Source: Rhodocyclaceae bacterium
Lineage (GTDB): Bacteria > Pseudomonadota > Gammaproteobacteria > Burkholderiales > Rhodocyclaceae
Assembly: GCA_020445765.1 (NCBI GenBank)
Contig: JAGRFY010000003.1
Coordinates: 1-44,217, forward strand
Direction of reading: 5' to 3'
Length of the DNA: 44,217 nucleotides
Shown here: one piece after another, positions 17,428 to 26,203 of the stretch
Layout: the number at the start of each line of letters is the position of its first letter
Position numbering within the stretch: the first letter of the stretch is position 1
The notes under the pieces: generated by a model
Told to the model about the DNA's origin: nothing
What the model saw: the letters and a program-made list of their open reading frames with translations, nothing else
The model's database searches: none
Translations under genes and position numbers: made by a program

Positions 17428-18252
17428 TCAGCGATCTCTTGCTGCAGCCAGCGGCAGCGGCGTATCGCTGACCACTCGGAATTCGCCCAGCCGCTCGCAA
17501 AAATCCCAGCGTTCGACCGCGCAACTCGGTCGCGCCCCGGCATTGCCTGCTGCGTAGCGAATCAGGTTGAACGAATTGCCTGCCTCGTGCCGGATGCGGC
17601 TGGAGACGACGGTGCCTGCCTGCACCACCCACGCCGCCCGGCCGTTGCCGATACGTGCGACGTAAGGCAGGTGGATGTGTCCGCCGAGCACCAGATCGGC
17701 CCCGGCCGGCGGCCAGCGCTCGAGCGCCCGCTGGCGCCCGCGCAGCAGATCGCTTCGGTCTTCGGCGCGGGACACGGCGAGCGGTTGATGGGTGACGATC
17801 ATGCGAAGCTGGCCTGGCGATGCAACGGCCAGGCGTTCCGCCACCCGGTCCACCTGTTCGCGTCGCAGGACGCCGTGCTTGTGGCGCCACTGGCTGACGG
17901 TGTTGAGCACCTGCAGATGCAGCAGGGGGTCTTCGTGCACCGACTCCGGCGATCGTCCGAAGGCCGCGCAAAACGGCGCGAACGGATCGAGCAGCCGCCG
18001 CAGCGGGTCGAGCACCGGGAGGTCGTGGTTGCCGAGGGTCAGATGCAATCTGGCCGTCGGCGCCAGTTCCCCCAGCCGTTCGACGAAGGCGGCGGCCCGT
18101 CGAAACTGATCGGTCGTCGCACGCTGGGTGAGATCGCCGGAGATCACGATGTGTTCCGGCATCAACCCGGGCAGCGTGTCCATCAGGGCAGCCATCGGCC
18201 GTTCCCGCTCGGTGCCGAAGTGGGGATCGGAGAGATGCAGCAGGCTAGCCAT
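17428..18252 (-). CDS. Calcineurin-like metallophosphoesterase (CpdA-type)
   Basis: A 274-aa dinuclear-metal phosphodiesterase of the class III cyclic-nucleotide type. All metal motifs are present in order: DPH in LSDPHFG (about 7-10), GDLT (about 39), GNHD (about 73-76), VTHQPL (about 153) and GGHIHLP (about 190). cAMP hydrolysis is possible, but other phosphoesters cannot be excluded. Its start overlaps the end of the upstream lipid kinase gene by 8 nt, so the two form an operon. Confidence 0.9.
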   Translation of the reverse strand: MASLLHLSDPHFGTERERPMAALMDTLPGLMPEHIVISGDLTQRATTDQFRRAAAFVERLGELAPTARLHLTLGNHDLPVLDPLRRLLDPFAPFCAAFGRSPESVHEDPLLHLQVLNTVSQWRHKHGVLRREQVDRVAERLAVASPGQLRMIVTHQPLAVSRAEDRSDLLRGRQRALERWPPAGADLVLGGHIHLPYVARIGNGRAAWVVQAGTVVSSRIRHEAGNSFNLIRYAAGNAGARPSCAVERWDFCERLGEFRVVSDTPLPLAAARDR

Positions 18253-19249
18253 CGAGCGTCTGCGCGCTGGCGGTATCGAAAGCCGGCGGCGGGCTCATCA
18301 GCAACAGTGGGTCAGGCGAGATCGCGAAATGCAGCGGCATCGTCATCGCGCCGGTCTCGCCATCGGTGGCGACCTTGATCCGCGGCGATCGTTGACGGCG
18401 GAAGTAGCGTGGGCGCTTCGACACCGTCATCTCGCGGAAGGCGAAACTGGTGACCTCGTCCGCTTCGCCGAGCAGGCCGAGGGAGCCGCGGAATGCCAGC
18501 GCCAGCAATCCGAAGCGGTCGACCGGCTTCAGATGCAGGGCCGCCAGCAGACCGTGGTCGAGACTCGCGGCCTCGACCAGGCCAACCTGATCCAGTTGCA
18601 GCCGGTTGTTGCCGACGAACAGCGTCGACGTCTCGATGTCGTCGCGGATGCCTTCGACATGCAATTGCAGGCGCAATCGGCCGCGCTCGACGAGCAGGCT
18701 GAACAGGGCCGACAGCATCGCCACCAGCCGGCTCCTGCCGAACTGCCGCTTGGCCTGTTCGCGCTGCTCGAGCAGTCGCGGATAGAGGCCGAGACTGGCA
18801 TTGACGAGGAATACACGGTGATTGACCGTGCCGACCTGCACCGGCCGGACCGCACCGGTGACCAGGACCCGGGCCGCCCCGTCCGGCTCGAGCGGTATCC
18901 GGTGGTTGCGTGCGACGTAGTTGAACGTTCCCATCGGCAGCACGCCGAAGCGACAACCGGTGCCGAGCAACCCCTGGACGACGGCATTGATGGTGCCGTC
19001 GCCACCGGCCGCGACGACCATGCCGTCGCTGTCGCAGGCGCGCTCACCGAGCGTGCGCGCGAGCTCGCCGATGGCCTCCGGACGCTCGATCGCGACGAAT
19101 CGGTGCGGTCGCGCGGCGGCCTCGAGCACCGCGGCCACCCGTGCATGCGCCTGGGCCTGATCGCGGGCGCCCGAGCGCGGGTTGAAGAGTATGTCGATCG
19201 GTCCGCTGCCCGGCCCGGTCGGGCGCGGCCGATTTCGGCTGGGACTCAC
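18245..19249 (-). CDS. Diacylglycerol/lipid kinase family protein
   Basis: A 334-aa soluble protein of the DAGK-catalytic (YegS-like) family, which phosphorylates lipid hydroxyls with ATP. Visible motifs are DILFNPRSGA (about 17-26), the nucleotide loop AAGGDGTINAVVQGL (about 80-94) and GTFNYVARNH (about 107). The GTG at 19249 is preferred: it has GGAG upstream and begins just before the conserved NPRSG region, while the frame further upstream is Arg-rich. It is transcribed together with the metallophosphoesterase and divergently from the hydratase gene. Confidence 0.88.
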   Translation of the reverse strand: MSPSRNRPRPTGPGSGPIDILFNPRSGARDQAQAHARVAAVLEAAARPHRFVAIERPEAIGELARTLGERACDSDGMVVAAGGDGTINAVVQGLLGTGCRFGVLPMGTFNYVARNHRIPLEPDGAARVLVTGAVRPVQVGTVNHRVFLVNASLGLYPRLLEQREQAKRQFGRSRLVAMLSALFSLLVERGRLRLQLHVEGIRDDIETSTLFVGNNRLQLDQVGLVEAASLDHGLLAALHLKPVDRFGLLALAFRGSLGLLGEADEVTSFAFREMTVSKRPRYFRRQRSPRIKVATDGETGAMTMPLHFAISPDPLLLMSPPPAFDTASAQTLDG

Positions 19250-19373
19250 CAGGTTCTCGCTCCGTGATCTCGATGCCCCCAGTCGCCGGTCCCTGTCCGC
19301 GCCGCGACAAGAGGGTTCCGGCTGCCGTGGCTTATGCTGTCGTTCGGCATTGGCCGCAAGCGGGGAGTATGGC

Positions 19374-19943
19374 ATGGAGCAGCCCGGCGACCTGGATCAC
19401 CTGCGAGGCTGGATCGGGCGGTGCGAGCAGCGCGAGGAACTGCTCGCGGCGTTTCCGCCAAGGGCGCTGAAGGCGACTCTCGAGGCGCCGTACGTCGGTG
19501 ACGGCGAAATCGGCGAGCCACTGCCGCCATTGTGGCACTGGCTCTACTTCCTGCCGCTGGCTGTGCACTCCTCGCTGGCGGCGGACGGCCACCCGCGCAA
19601 GGGTGGATTCCTGCCGCCGGTGGCGCTGCCCAAGCGGATGTGGGCCGGCGGGCGCTTCGGCTTCGAGGCGCCGCTGACGATCGGTGCGCGTGCCGTGCGA
19701 ACCTCCACCGTGACGCGCGTCGAGGCGCGCAGCGGGCGAAGCAGCGAGCTGGTATTCGTCACCGTCCGACACGACATCGCCTGCGCTGGCGAGCCCCGCC
19801 TCTGGGAAGAGCACGATATCGTCTATCGCCCAGCGGCGAGCGGTATCCTGCCGGCGACCGAATTCGTCGAACCGGGGGCATTCAGCCGCGAAGTCGTTGC
19901 CGACGAGGTATTGCTGTTCCGTTATTCTGCGCTGACCTTCTAA
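19374..19943 (+). CDS. FAS1-type dehydratase / hotdog hydratase, N-terminal part before frameshift
   Basis: 189 aa matching the N-terminal hotdog domain of mesaconyl-CoA hydratase / HTD2-like proteins (LPPLWHWLYFLP, GGFLPPVALPKRMWAGG, VADEVLLFRYSALTF). The frame stops (TAA 19941-19943) exactly where the family continues FNGHRIHYD. Deleting a single T at 19941 restores that motif and the whole C-terminal domain, giving a 284-aa protein of normal family length. The GGGGAG site precedes ATG 19374. As sequenced, the product lacks the catalytic motif, so this is either a broken gene or a one-base sequence error. A CoA-thioester hydratase role is inferred. Confidence 0.8.
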   Translation: MEQPGDLDHLRGWIGRCEQREELLAAFPPRALKATLEAPYVGDGEIGEPLPPLWHWLYFLPLAVHSSLAADGHPRKGGFLPPVALPKRMWAGGRFGFEAPLTIGARAVRTSTVTRVEARSGRSSELVFVTVRHDIACAGEPRLWEEHDIVYRPAASGILPATEFVEPGAFSREVVADEVLLFRYSALTF

Positions 19944-20229
19944 TGGCCATCGCATCCACTACGACCGTCGCTATGCCACCGAGGTCGAAGGCTATCCGGG
20001 GCTGGTCGTGCACGGCCCGCTGCTGGCCACGCTGCTGGTCGACCTGCTGCTGCGCGAGCGGCCTTCGGCGACGCTTGCGGGTTTCGAATTCCGTGCGCTG
20101 GGGCCGGTCTTCGACGGCAGACCGTTTCAGCTCTGCGGCTCGTACGAGAGCGACAGCGACGTGCGGCTCTGGGTCCGCGATGAGCACGGCCGCAAGACGA
20201 TGGCCGCGAGCGCCCGCCTGGCGGCCTGA
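19942..20229 (+). pseudogene. C-terminal catalytic part of the frameshifted hydratase
   Basis: Continues the preceding gene in the +1 frame: NGHRIHYDRRYA holds the hydratase-2 Asp/His catalytic motif, followed by VEGYPGLVVHGPLLATLLVDLL and FEFRALGPVFDG. Its only usable start would be GTG 20008, which lies after the catalytic motif, so the fragment cannot be active alone. It is not a separate gene. No slippery sequence for programmed +1 frameshifting is evident at TTC-TAA. Confidence 0.82.
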
Positions 20230-20251
20230 CCATCGACGCGGAGGGATGGCA

Positions 20252-20635
20252 ATGGAGATCGAGGGGCTGGACCACCTGGTGCTGACCGTGGCCGACGTCG
20301 ATGCAAGCGTGGCGTTCTACTGCCGCGTGCTCGGCTTCGAGGCGGTCACGTTCGGTGGCGGACGACGGGCGCTGGCCTTCGGTGGGCAGAAGATCAATCT
20401 CCATCCGGCCGGGCGCGAATTCGAACCGAAGGCCGCGAGGCCGACGCCGGGCTCGGCCGACCTCTGCTTTATCGCCCGGCAGCCGCTCGAACGGATCCTC
20501 GAGCACCTGGCGATCCACGGTGTCGCGGTCGAGGCGGGACCGGTCGAGCGTACCGGGGCAAGCTCGCCGATCCGCTCGTTGTATTTCCGTGATCCTGACG
20601 GCAACCTGATCGAAGTCGCCAATCGGATTGCCTGA
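20252..20635 (+). CDS. VOC-family (glyoxalase-like) protein
   Basis: A 127-aa single vicinal-oxygen-chelate unit: GLDHLVLTVADVDASVAFY at the start with the metal His at about 8, and FRDPDGNLIEVAN at the end with the metal Glu. It is a dimeric metal enzyme or binding protein, substrate unknown. ATG 20252 has GGAGG at a good distance; ATG 20246 is too close. It follows the split hydratase by 22 bp, and the MFS gene begins 1 bp after its stop, so the three are probably one transcript. Confidence 0.88.
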   Translation: MEIEGLDHLVLTVADVDASVAFYCRVLGFEAVTFGGGRRALAFGGQKINLHPAGREFEPKAARPTPGSADLCFIARQPLERILEHLAIHGVAVEAGPVERTGASSPIRSLYFRDPDGNLIEVANRIA

Positions 20636-20636
20636 G

Positions 20637-21878
20637 ATGGCGGACCTTGCCGGCGCCGCGATCGGCCAGTCCGGCCTGTTTCGTCAACGGCGCTTCGTGC
20701 GTTTCTGGATCGCGCGCATCTGCAGCGCCGGGGGCTACCAGATGCTCGGCGTGGCGGTCGCCTGGCAGGTCTGGGAAATCACCGGCAGCGCGGTCGCGCT
20801 CGGCCTGGTCGGGCTTGCCCAGTTCCTGCCCAAGCTGCTGTTGATGCCGATGGCCGGGAACTGGGCCGACCGCTTCGAGCGGCGTCGGCTGGTGGCGGCG
20901 GCACAGACGCTGCAACTCGCGAGCCTGCTGCTGCTGGTCTGGGCCAATGAACAGGGCGGCCTGTCGCCGGAACTGATCTATGCGTTGCTGGTGGTCAACG
21001 GCATCGGCCGCAGCTTCGAGATGCCGACCTCCCAGGCCCTGTTGCCGGCGCTGGTACCGTCGGCGATGTTGCCTCGGGCGGTGGCGATGGCGGCCTCGGC
21101 GTTTCAGATGTCGACGATCGCGGCGCCGGTGCTCGCGGGCTTTCTCTACGCGCTGGGCCCCGGGGTGGTGTATGGACTCGCCAGTGCGCTGATGACCCTG
21201 GCGGTGCTGTCGGTGCTCGGTGCACGTCCGCTGACGGAGCAGGTCCGCATGCCCGCCGGCCGCAGCGCCTGGCGCAACTTCATCGACGGCATCGCCTTCA
21301 TTCGACGCGAGCGTGCGGTGCTCGGCGCCATTTCGCTGGACATGATGGCAGTCCTGCTGGGCGGCGCAACCGCATTGATGCCGATCGTCGCCAGCGAGGT
21401 CCTGCATACCGGTGCCGGGGGGCTCGGGCTGCTGCGGGCGGCCCCGGCGGTGGGTGCGCTGGCAATGTCGCTGTGGCTCGCACACCATGCGTTGCACCGC
21501 CGTGTCGGGCGGTTGATGTTCGGGTCGGTGGCGATCTTCGGCGTCGCCACGATCGTCTTCGGCCTGTCGTCGTCGCTTTGGCTGTCGATTCTTGCACTGG
21601 CGGTACTGGGTGCGGCCGACATGGTCAGCATGGTGTTCCGCGGCGCCTACATCCAGCTGGCGACGCCGGACGCGATGCGTGGCCGGGTCGGCGCGGTCAA
21701 TGGCCTCTTCATCGGCGCTTCGAACCAGCTCGGAGAGTTCGAGTCGGGCCTCACCGCAGCCTGGTTCGGACTGGTGCCTGCCATCGTCCTCGGCGGTGTC
21801 GGCTCGCTGCTGGTGATGCTGCTGTGGGCGCGCTGGTTCCCCGAATTATGGCGGCTCGACCGCTTGCCGGACGGCTGA
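20637..21878 (+). CDS. MFS transporter (EntS-like exporter)
   Basis: A 413-aa inner-membrane protein with about 12 helices. The loop 2-3 motif GNWADRFERRRL (about 74-85) and the RGAYIQLATPDAMRGRVGAVNGLF segment (about 340-363) are typical of the EntS / MFS_3 exporter group. Substrate is unknown; siderophore export is the best-known role in the family, but no siderophore genes are present. The start may be ATG 20637 or TTG 20628; neither has a good ribosome site, suggesting coupling to the VOC gene. Confidence 0.88.
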   Translation: MADLAGAAIGQSGLFRQRRFVRFWIARICSAGGYQMLGVAVAWQVWEITGSAVALGLVGLAQFLPKLLLMPMAGNWADRFERRRLVAAAQTLQLASLLLLVWANEQGGLSPELIYALLVVNGIGRSFEMPTSQALLPALVPSAMLPRAVAMAASAFQMSTIAAPVLAGFLYALGPGVVYGLASALMTLAVLSVLGARPLTEQVRMPAGRSAWRNFIDGIAFIRRERAVLGAISLDMMAVLLGGATALMPIVASEVLHTGAGGLGLLRAAPAVGALAMSLWLAHHALHRRVGRLMFGSVAIFGVATIVFGLSSSLWLSILALAVLGAADMVSMVFRGAYIQLATPDAMRGRVGAVNGLFIGASNQLGEFESGLTAAWFGLVPAIVLGGVGSLLVMLLWARWFPELWRLDRLPDG

Positions 21879-21993
21879 GCTTCGTGTGGGGCGACGGCCT
21901 CGTTTCCCCATGCTGCCCTTTTGCGGCATGCTGGCAGGTATCCCGTGGTGGTGCACGACGCCGGCCGCGACAATCGACGACGGAGTCCGCGAC

Positions 21994-22461
21994 ATGACCA
22001 GCCAGGCCCAGGATCGACAGTTGCTGGAGCTGATCCGTCAGCTGTTCAACGAGAAGATCCCGTTCAACCGGGTGCTCGGCCTGCGTATCGATTCCCTCGA
22101 CTACGATCATCCCCGGGTACGATTCGAGATGCGACCGGAGCTGGTCGGCAATTTCGTTCGCGGCAATCTGCACGGCGGCGTCATTTCGGCGGCGATCGAC
22201 GTCACCGGCGGGCTGGCGGCGTTTCTCGGGGTGCAGAAACGGCTGGCAGACGAGCCGCTGGAAGCGAAGCTCGAGCGATTCGGGCAGCTCGGCACGATCG
22301 ATCTGCGCATCGACTATCTTCGTCCGGGATTCGGCGAGTGGTTCGAGGCGACCGGTTACGTTCTGCGTACCGGCAACAAGGTCGCGGTCACCCGCATCGA
22401 ACTTCACAACAATGAGGACAGCCTGATTGCGGTCGGCACCGGTGCCTACGTCGTCGGCTGA
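21994..22461 (+). CDS. yigI: YigI-type acyl-CoA thioesterase
   Basis: A 155-aa hotdog-fold thioesterase, the same length as E. coli YigI, with closely matching segments: MPFNR-like IPFNRVLGL (about 21), GNLHGGVISAAIDVTGGLAAF (about 57) and the long GTIDLRIDYLRPGFGEWF motif (about 102), followed by RTGNKVAVTRIELHN. The His/Asp active-site region is intact. It hydrolyses acyl-CoA esters in the cytosol. GGAG precedes ATG 21994 at eight bases, and the frame upstream is not protein-like. Confidence 0.9.
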   Translation: MTSQAQDRQLLELIRQLFNEKIPFNRVLGLRIDSLDYDHPRVRFEMRPELVGNFVRGNLHGGVISAAIDVTGGLAAFLGVQKRLADEPLEAKLERFGQLGTIDLRIDYLRPGFGEWFEATGYVLRTGNKVAVTRIELHNNEDSLIAVGTGAYVVG

Positions 22462-22542
22462 CGACATGCCGACGTCGTTCCTCGGCCCGTCGGCGGAGGT
22501 TTCCGCGATGCCGATGAATCTGCCCGAAAGCCGCGCGTACGC

Positions 22543-22571
22543 TTGAGTCAAGCATTTATTTTAAGCATACT
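22543..22571 (+). promoter_or_regulatory. Candidate sigma-70 promoter with palindrome, for the HDOD-GGDEF gene
   Basis: TTGAGT - 17 bp - CATACT (four of six matches each). The -35 sits inside the perfect palindrome GCTTGAGTCAAGC (22541-22553), and AAGCAT occurs twice, 13 bp apart (22550 and 22563). The region is clearly more AT-rich than its surroundings. A repressor at the palindrome would block the -35; the protein is unknown. Confidence 0.5.
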
Positions 22572-22654
22572 GGCATCGTCAAAAATCGTTGCGCGCGGCA
22601 TGCTTGCCGGAGTCGGCGCGCAGGCAGGGCGCTAGCGCGTCCGGAGAATCGCAC

Positions 22655-24571
22655 GTGTCTTCGCTTCCGGTCCTCGACGAACTGCGTTTGAGCGGTGTGC
22701 TGCCCAGCCCCAAGGGCGTCGCGCTGGCCGTGATGGAACTGTGCCAGAGCGAAACCGCGACGCTCGAAGACGTCGCCCGGGTGGTGATGACCGACCCGGC
22801 CCTGTCGGGCAAGCTGATCCGGCAGTCCAATGCGGCGTCGATGGGCGGCCGTCCGGTGGTGTCGGTGCTCGAGGCCGTGCGGCGTCTCGGACTGGGGCCG
22901 GTCAAGCAGCTCACACTTGGTTTTTCCCTGGTGGATCAGTACGGCGAGGGCGCCTGCGGCAACTTCGACTACCAGGCCTTCTGGTCGCATTCGCTGCTGG
23001 CCGGGCTGGCGATGCAGAGCCTTGCCCGTTCGAACGGCATGGGGCCGCCCGACGATCTCTTCGCCTGCGGCCTGTTCTCGGGGATCGGGCGGCTGGCGCT
23101 GGCGACCGCCTACCCGGAGGCCTATGGCGAGATTCTCGCTGCCACCGATCTCCGCGATGCGCTGGTGCTCGCCGCCGCCGAACGCCAGCGCCTGCAGATC
23201 GACCACAACCAACTGGCCGCGGCGATGCTGGCGGACTGGGGTTTCCCGGCCGCTCTGATCGATCCGGTGGAGCACCACGAGGAGACCGAGTCGAGCCATT
23301 TCCAGGCCGGCTCGCGTGGTCATCAGATCTACGAATCGCTGCGGCTGTCGGTCTGCATTGCCGACCTCGGGCAGGTCGACGAGGCCGCCAGGCACGCGCT
23401 GCTGCCTGACCTGATGCGCGTCGCAGGGCGGGTCGGCCTCGACGAGGAGGAACTCGGCGAACTGCTCGATCCGCTGATCGAGCAGTGGCACGAATGGGGC
23501 GATCTGCTCAACGTTCCGACTCACCAGTTGCCGTCGTTCGCCGAGATCGCGAGCGCACCGCCGCCCCATGCGGCAACCACCGGCGAAGACCCGACCCTGA
23601 AGATCCTGCTGGTCGACGACGAGGAGTCGAGCCGCACGCTGATCCGCAAGATGCTGGTCGAATCATGCGGGCACGAGGTCCAGCTCGCGGCAGATGGTCG
23701 ATCGGCGCTGGCGCTGGCGGTCGACAGCCGACCGCAGGTGGTGATCACCGACTGGTTCATGCCCGGGATGGACGGGCTGGAACTGACCCGTGCCTTGCGC
23801 GCGACCGATTGGGGTCAGGTGATCTACGTCGTGATGCTGACCGCCGCGGCATCGCAGGCCCAGGTCGAGGAAGCCTTCACCGAGGGCGTCGACGACTATC
23901 TGATCAAGCCGGTTGCCGAGGTCGAGCTTCGCGCCCGGCTGCGGGCGGCCTGGCGCTATGTCAAGCTTCACGACGAATGGCAGCGCGACCGGGCCCAGCT
24001 CAAGCGGATCGCCTCCGAACTGGCGGTCAGCAACCGCAAGCTCGAGCAGGCCGCCCTGACCGATGCATTGACCGGCCTGCCCAATCGTCGCGCCGGCATG
24101 ACGCTGCTGGAGCAGGCCTGGAGCGCGAGTCGGCGTGGCGATCAGCCGGTGTCGCTGATGATGGTGGACGTGGATCGCTTCAAGGGGATCAACGACGCTC
24201 ACGGCCATGCCGGCGGAGACACCGCGCTGGTGGCCGTGGCGGCGACCCTGCGTGCCGAGGCACGCAAGGACGACTGGGTGTGTCGCGTCGGTGGCGAGGA
24301 ATTCCTCGTGATCTGCCCGAATACGCCGCTGCCGGCGGCGGCCAGGACCGCGGAGCGACTGCGCCAGGCCGTGCGGCGCCAACCGATCGCGGTCGGTGAC
24401 CAGGCCGTGCCGGTGACGGTCAGCATCGGCATCGCCGCCCGCGAGCCGCTGACCCAGGACGCAGACAGCCTGGTGCGCGATGCCGACAAGGCGCTGTACG
24501 CAGCCAAGCATGCGGGTCGCGACCGTTGCTGCCTGGTGCGTGGTGGCAAGACCCACCTGGGACCGGCCTGA
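22655..24571 (+). CDS. HDOD - response receiver - GGDEF diguanylate cyclase
   Basis: A 638-aa cytosolic signalling protein with three modules. The HDOD domain is at about 15-210. The receiver (about 315-435) has its phospho-Asp in VVITDWFMPGMDG and Lys in YLIKPV. The GGDEF domain (about 470-630) has an intact active site GGEEF, so it should make cyclic di-GMP, and an RKDD inhibitory-site motif five residues before it, so product feedback is likely. The GTG at 22655 is preferred, with GGAG upstream; the frame further upstream is not protein-like. No cognate kinase is adjacent. Confidence 0.93.
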   Translation: MSSLPVLDELRLSGVLPSPKGVALAVMELCQSETATLEDVARVVMTDPALSGKLIRQSNAASMGGRPVVSVLEAVRRLGLGPVKQLTLGFSLVDQYGEGACGNFDYQAFWSHSLLAGLAMQSLARSNGMGPPDDLFACGLFSGIGRLALATAYPEAYGEILAATDLRDALVLAAAERQRLQIDHNQLAAAMLADWGFPAALIDPVEHHEETESSHFQAGSRGHQIYESLRLSVCIADLGQVDEAARHALLPDLMRVAGRVGLDEEELGELLDPLIEQWHEWGDLLNVPTHQLPSFAEIASAPPPHAATTGEDPTLKILLVDDEESSRTLIRKMLVESCGHEVQLAADGRSALALAVDSRPQVVITDWFMPGMDGLELTRALRATDWGQVIYVVMLTAAASQAQVEEAFTEGVDDYLIKPVAEVELRARLRAAWRYVKLHDEWQRDRAQLKRIASELAVSNRKLEQAALTDALTGLPNRRAGMTLLEQAWSASRRGDQPVSLMMVDVDRFKGINDAHGHAGGDTALVAVAATLRAEARKDDWVCRVGGEEFLVICPNTPLPAAARTAERLRQAVRRQPIAVGDQAVPVTVSIGIAAREPLTQDADSLVRDADKALYAAKHAGRDRCCLVRGGKTHLGPA

Positions 24572-25006
24572 GCGCGCGTCTGCGAACTCGGCGATTCGCC
24601 ACCCGCTTCTCGACTGGCACGTCGTGGCGGGAAGACCTGCGTGCCCCAGCCAGCCGCTGCGGGCGCCGCTCGGCATCTTTTCGTTCGCGACTCCTGGGTC
24701 GGCACTGATCGCCATCAGCGCAAGGGTGGTTGCCGTCGCTCGCAGTGCAGGTGGCCGGCCACGGCTCGTTGGGGCATCGACGGCACCCTGGCGGCTGCGG
24801 GACGGCATTGAAGCGCGCCTGGCGGTCCCGGCCGGCGATCCAGGCCTGGCCGCCCCGCATTCGACCTCTGTAGGCCCACTCCGACAGGGCTTTCGGAGCC
24901 TGCCGATGATCGATCGACCAGCCCCTTGGATACAGTGGAATCACCGTAAGGCCACGTCATCAGCGCGGCCCGGAAACGTGAATCGACTCAACCAAGGAGC
25001 GCAGCC
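24572..25006. other. Intergenic region ahead of the csbD stress genes, no gene seen
   Basis: 435 bp with no credible coding frame and no tandem repeats. The promoter of the csbD gene must lie near its right edge; a TACAGT at 24931-24936 is a possible -10, but no -35 is convincing. Confidence 0.5.
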
Positions 25007-25210
25007 ATGAATCGCGACATCATCGAAGGAAACTGGAAGCAACTGAAGGGCGCCGTCAAGGTGAAGTGGGGCAAGCTCACCGACGACGATCTCGACATCA
25101 TCGAGGGCAATCGTGAGCGCCTGGCCGGCAAGATCCAGGAGCGCTACGGCATCACGCGGGACGAAGCCGAGTCGCAATTGAAGGACTGGGAGCAGATGGG
25201 TCGCCACTAA
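25007..25210 (+). CDS. CsbD-family stress-response protein
   Basis: 67 aa, clearly CsbD/YjbJ: MNRDIIEGNWKQLKGAVKVKWGKLTDDDLD, then IIEGNRERLAGKIQERYGI. These small hydrophilic helical proteins are abundant in general stress or stationary phase; their molecular action is unknown. AAGGAG precedes the ATG. It is 54 bp upstream of a DUF1328 gene, a pairing seen in many proteobacteria. Confidence 0.95.
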   Translation: MNRDIIEGNWKQLKGAVKVKWGKLTDDDLDIIEGNRERLAGKIQERYGITRDEAESQLKDWEQMGRH

Positions 25211-25264
25211 CCGACATCGCGCGGCGGTCCGTCGAGGAACCGGTCGCGCCATAGGAGAACCGCC

Positions 25265-25432
25265 ATGCTTCACTATGCCATTGTGTTTTTCGTCATCGCC
25301 CTCATTGCCGCCGTCTTCGGCTTCAGCGGAATCGCTGCAGGTGCGGCGGGAATCGCCAAGATCCTGTTCGTGGTCTTCCTGCTGATGGCACTCGTCAGCT
25401 TCGTCGTGAATCTGACCCGAGGGAAACGCTGA
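25265..25432 (+). CDS. DUF1328 small membrane protein
   Basis: A 55-aa hydrophobic protein with two membrane helices (about 3-20 and 33-50) joined by the Gly/Ala loop [18 protein letters not shown] that defines DUF1328 (E. coli YtjA type). It ends in a short basic tail RGKR. AGGAG precedes the ATG. Function is unknown; the family is linked to envelope or stress responses by its neighbours, as here with csbD. Confidence 0.93.
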   Translation: MLHYAIVFFVIALIAAVFGFSGIAAGAAGIAKILFVVFLLMALVSFVVNLTRGKR

Positions 25433-25464
25433 CGCGGCAGGCACCGAGACCGGTGCCCGCCAGT

Positions 25465-25489
25465 GGGCCCGCCCGACGACGGCGGGCCC
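25465..25489 (+). terminator. Strong hairpin after the csbD-DUF1328 pair
   Basis: Nine-bp perfect stem (GGGCCCGCC / GGCGGGCCC) with a 7-nt loop. No T-tract follows, so it is either a factor-assisted terminator or an mRNA 3'-end stabiliser. Confidence 0.45.
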
Positions 25490-25558
25490 GATTCGAGGGG
25501 GCTCCGCCTGCCTGCGGCGGCGGGGTTAGAATGAAACAACCGTTGTTTGGAGACGTCG

Positions 25559-26194
25559 ATGCTGCGAGTTGCCATTGTCGATGACCATCAGATCGTGCGC
25601 GCCGGCTTCCGTGAGTTGCTCGGCGAGGAGATGGGTTTCGAAATCGCCTTCGAGGCGTCGTCCGGCGAGCAGGCCCTCGAATGCATGCGCGAAAGCGCCT
25701 GCGACGTGCTGCTGCTGGATCTGTCGCTCCCCGGAAAGAGCGGGATCGACGTGATGCGCTCGGTTCGCCAGCGCCACCCGTCGACACGGGTTCTGGTGCT
25801 CAGCAGCTTCCCGGAGGAGCGCTACGCGCTGTCGATGATCCGCAACGGGGCCGACGGCTACCTGTGCAAGGACTGCGAACGGGAGCAACTGTTCTCGGCA
25901 ATCCGCACCGTGCACCAGGGCCGGCGCTACGTTTCGGCGAAGACCGCGGAACTGCTCGCCGAGGAAATGCTCGGCGGCGGCGAGCGCGCGCCGCACGAAA
26001 ATCTGTCCGAACGGGAAATGCAGGTCTTCCTGAGGCTTGCCCAGGGCGAGTCGGTTTCGGCGATCGCCGAGGTGCTCAACCTCAGCGTCAAGACCGTCAG
26101 TACCTACCGCAGCCGCCTGCTGGAGAAGCTCAAGGTGTCGAGCAACGCCGAACTGGCTGCCTACGCCTTGCGAAACGGACTGATCATGGAGTGA
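25559..26194 (+). CDS. NarL/FixJ-type response regulator (LuxR HTH)
   Basis: A 211-aa transcription regulator. The receiver (about 1-118) has acidic pair DD at 9-10, phospho-Asp in LLLDLSLPG (about 54) and Lys in YLCKDC. The C-terminal LuxR-type HTH (about 145-207) has LSEREMQVFLRLAQGES and LSVKTVSTYRSRLLEKL. ATG 25559 has GGAG six bases upstream. It is followed nine bases later by a lone receiver protein and faces a NarX-like kinase gene, the probable partner. Confidence 0.95.
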   Translation: MLRVAIVDDHQIVRAGFRELLGEEMGFEIAFEASSGEQALECMRESACDVLLLDLSLPGKSGIDVMRSVRQRHPSTRVLVLSSFPEERYALSMIRNGADGYLCKDCEREQLFSAIRTVHQGRRYVSAKTAELLAEEMLGGGERAPHENLSEREMQVFLRLAQGESVSAIAEVLNLSVKTVSTYRSRLLEKLKVSSNAELAAYALRNGLIME

Positions 26195-26203
26195 TTTAGG
26201 CTC

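Noticed and set aside
19935-19950. Programmed +1 frameshift in the hydratase
   Set aside because: The codon before the stop is TTC, whose tRNA cannot re-pair one base ahead on TCT, and no internal Shine-Dalgarno stimulator or downstream hairpin is evident.
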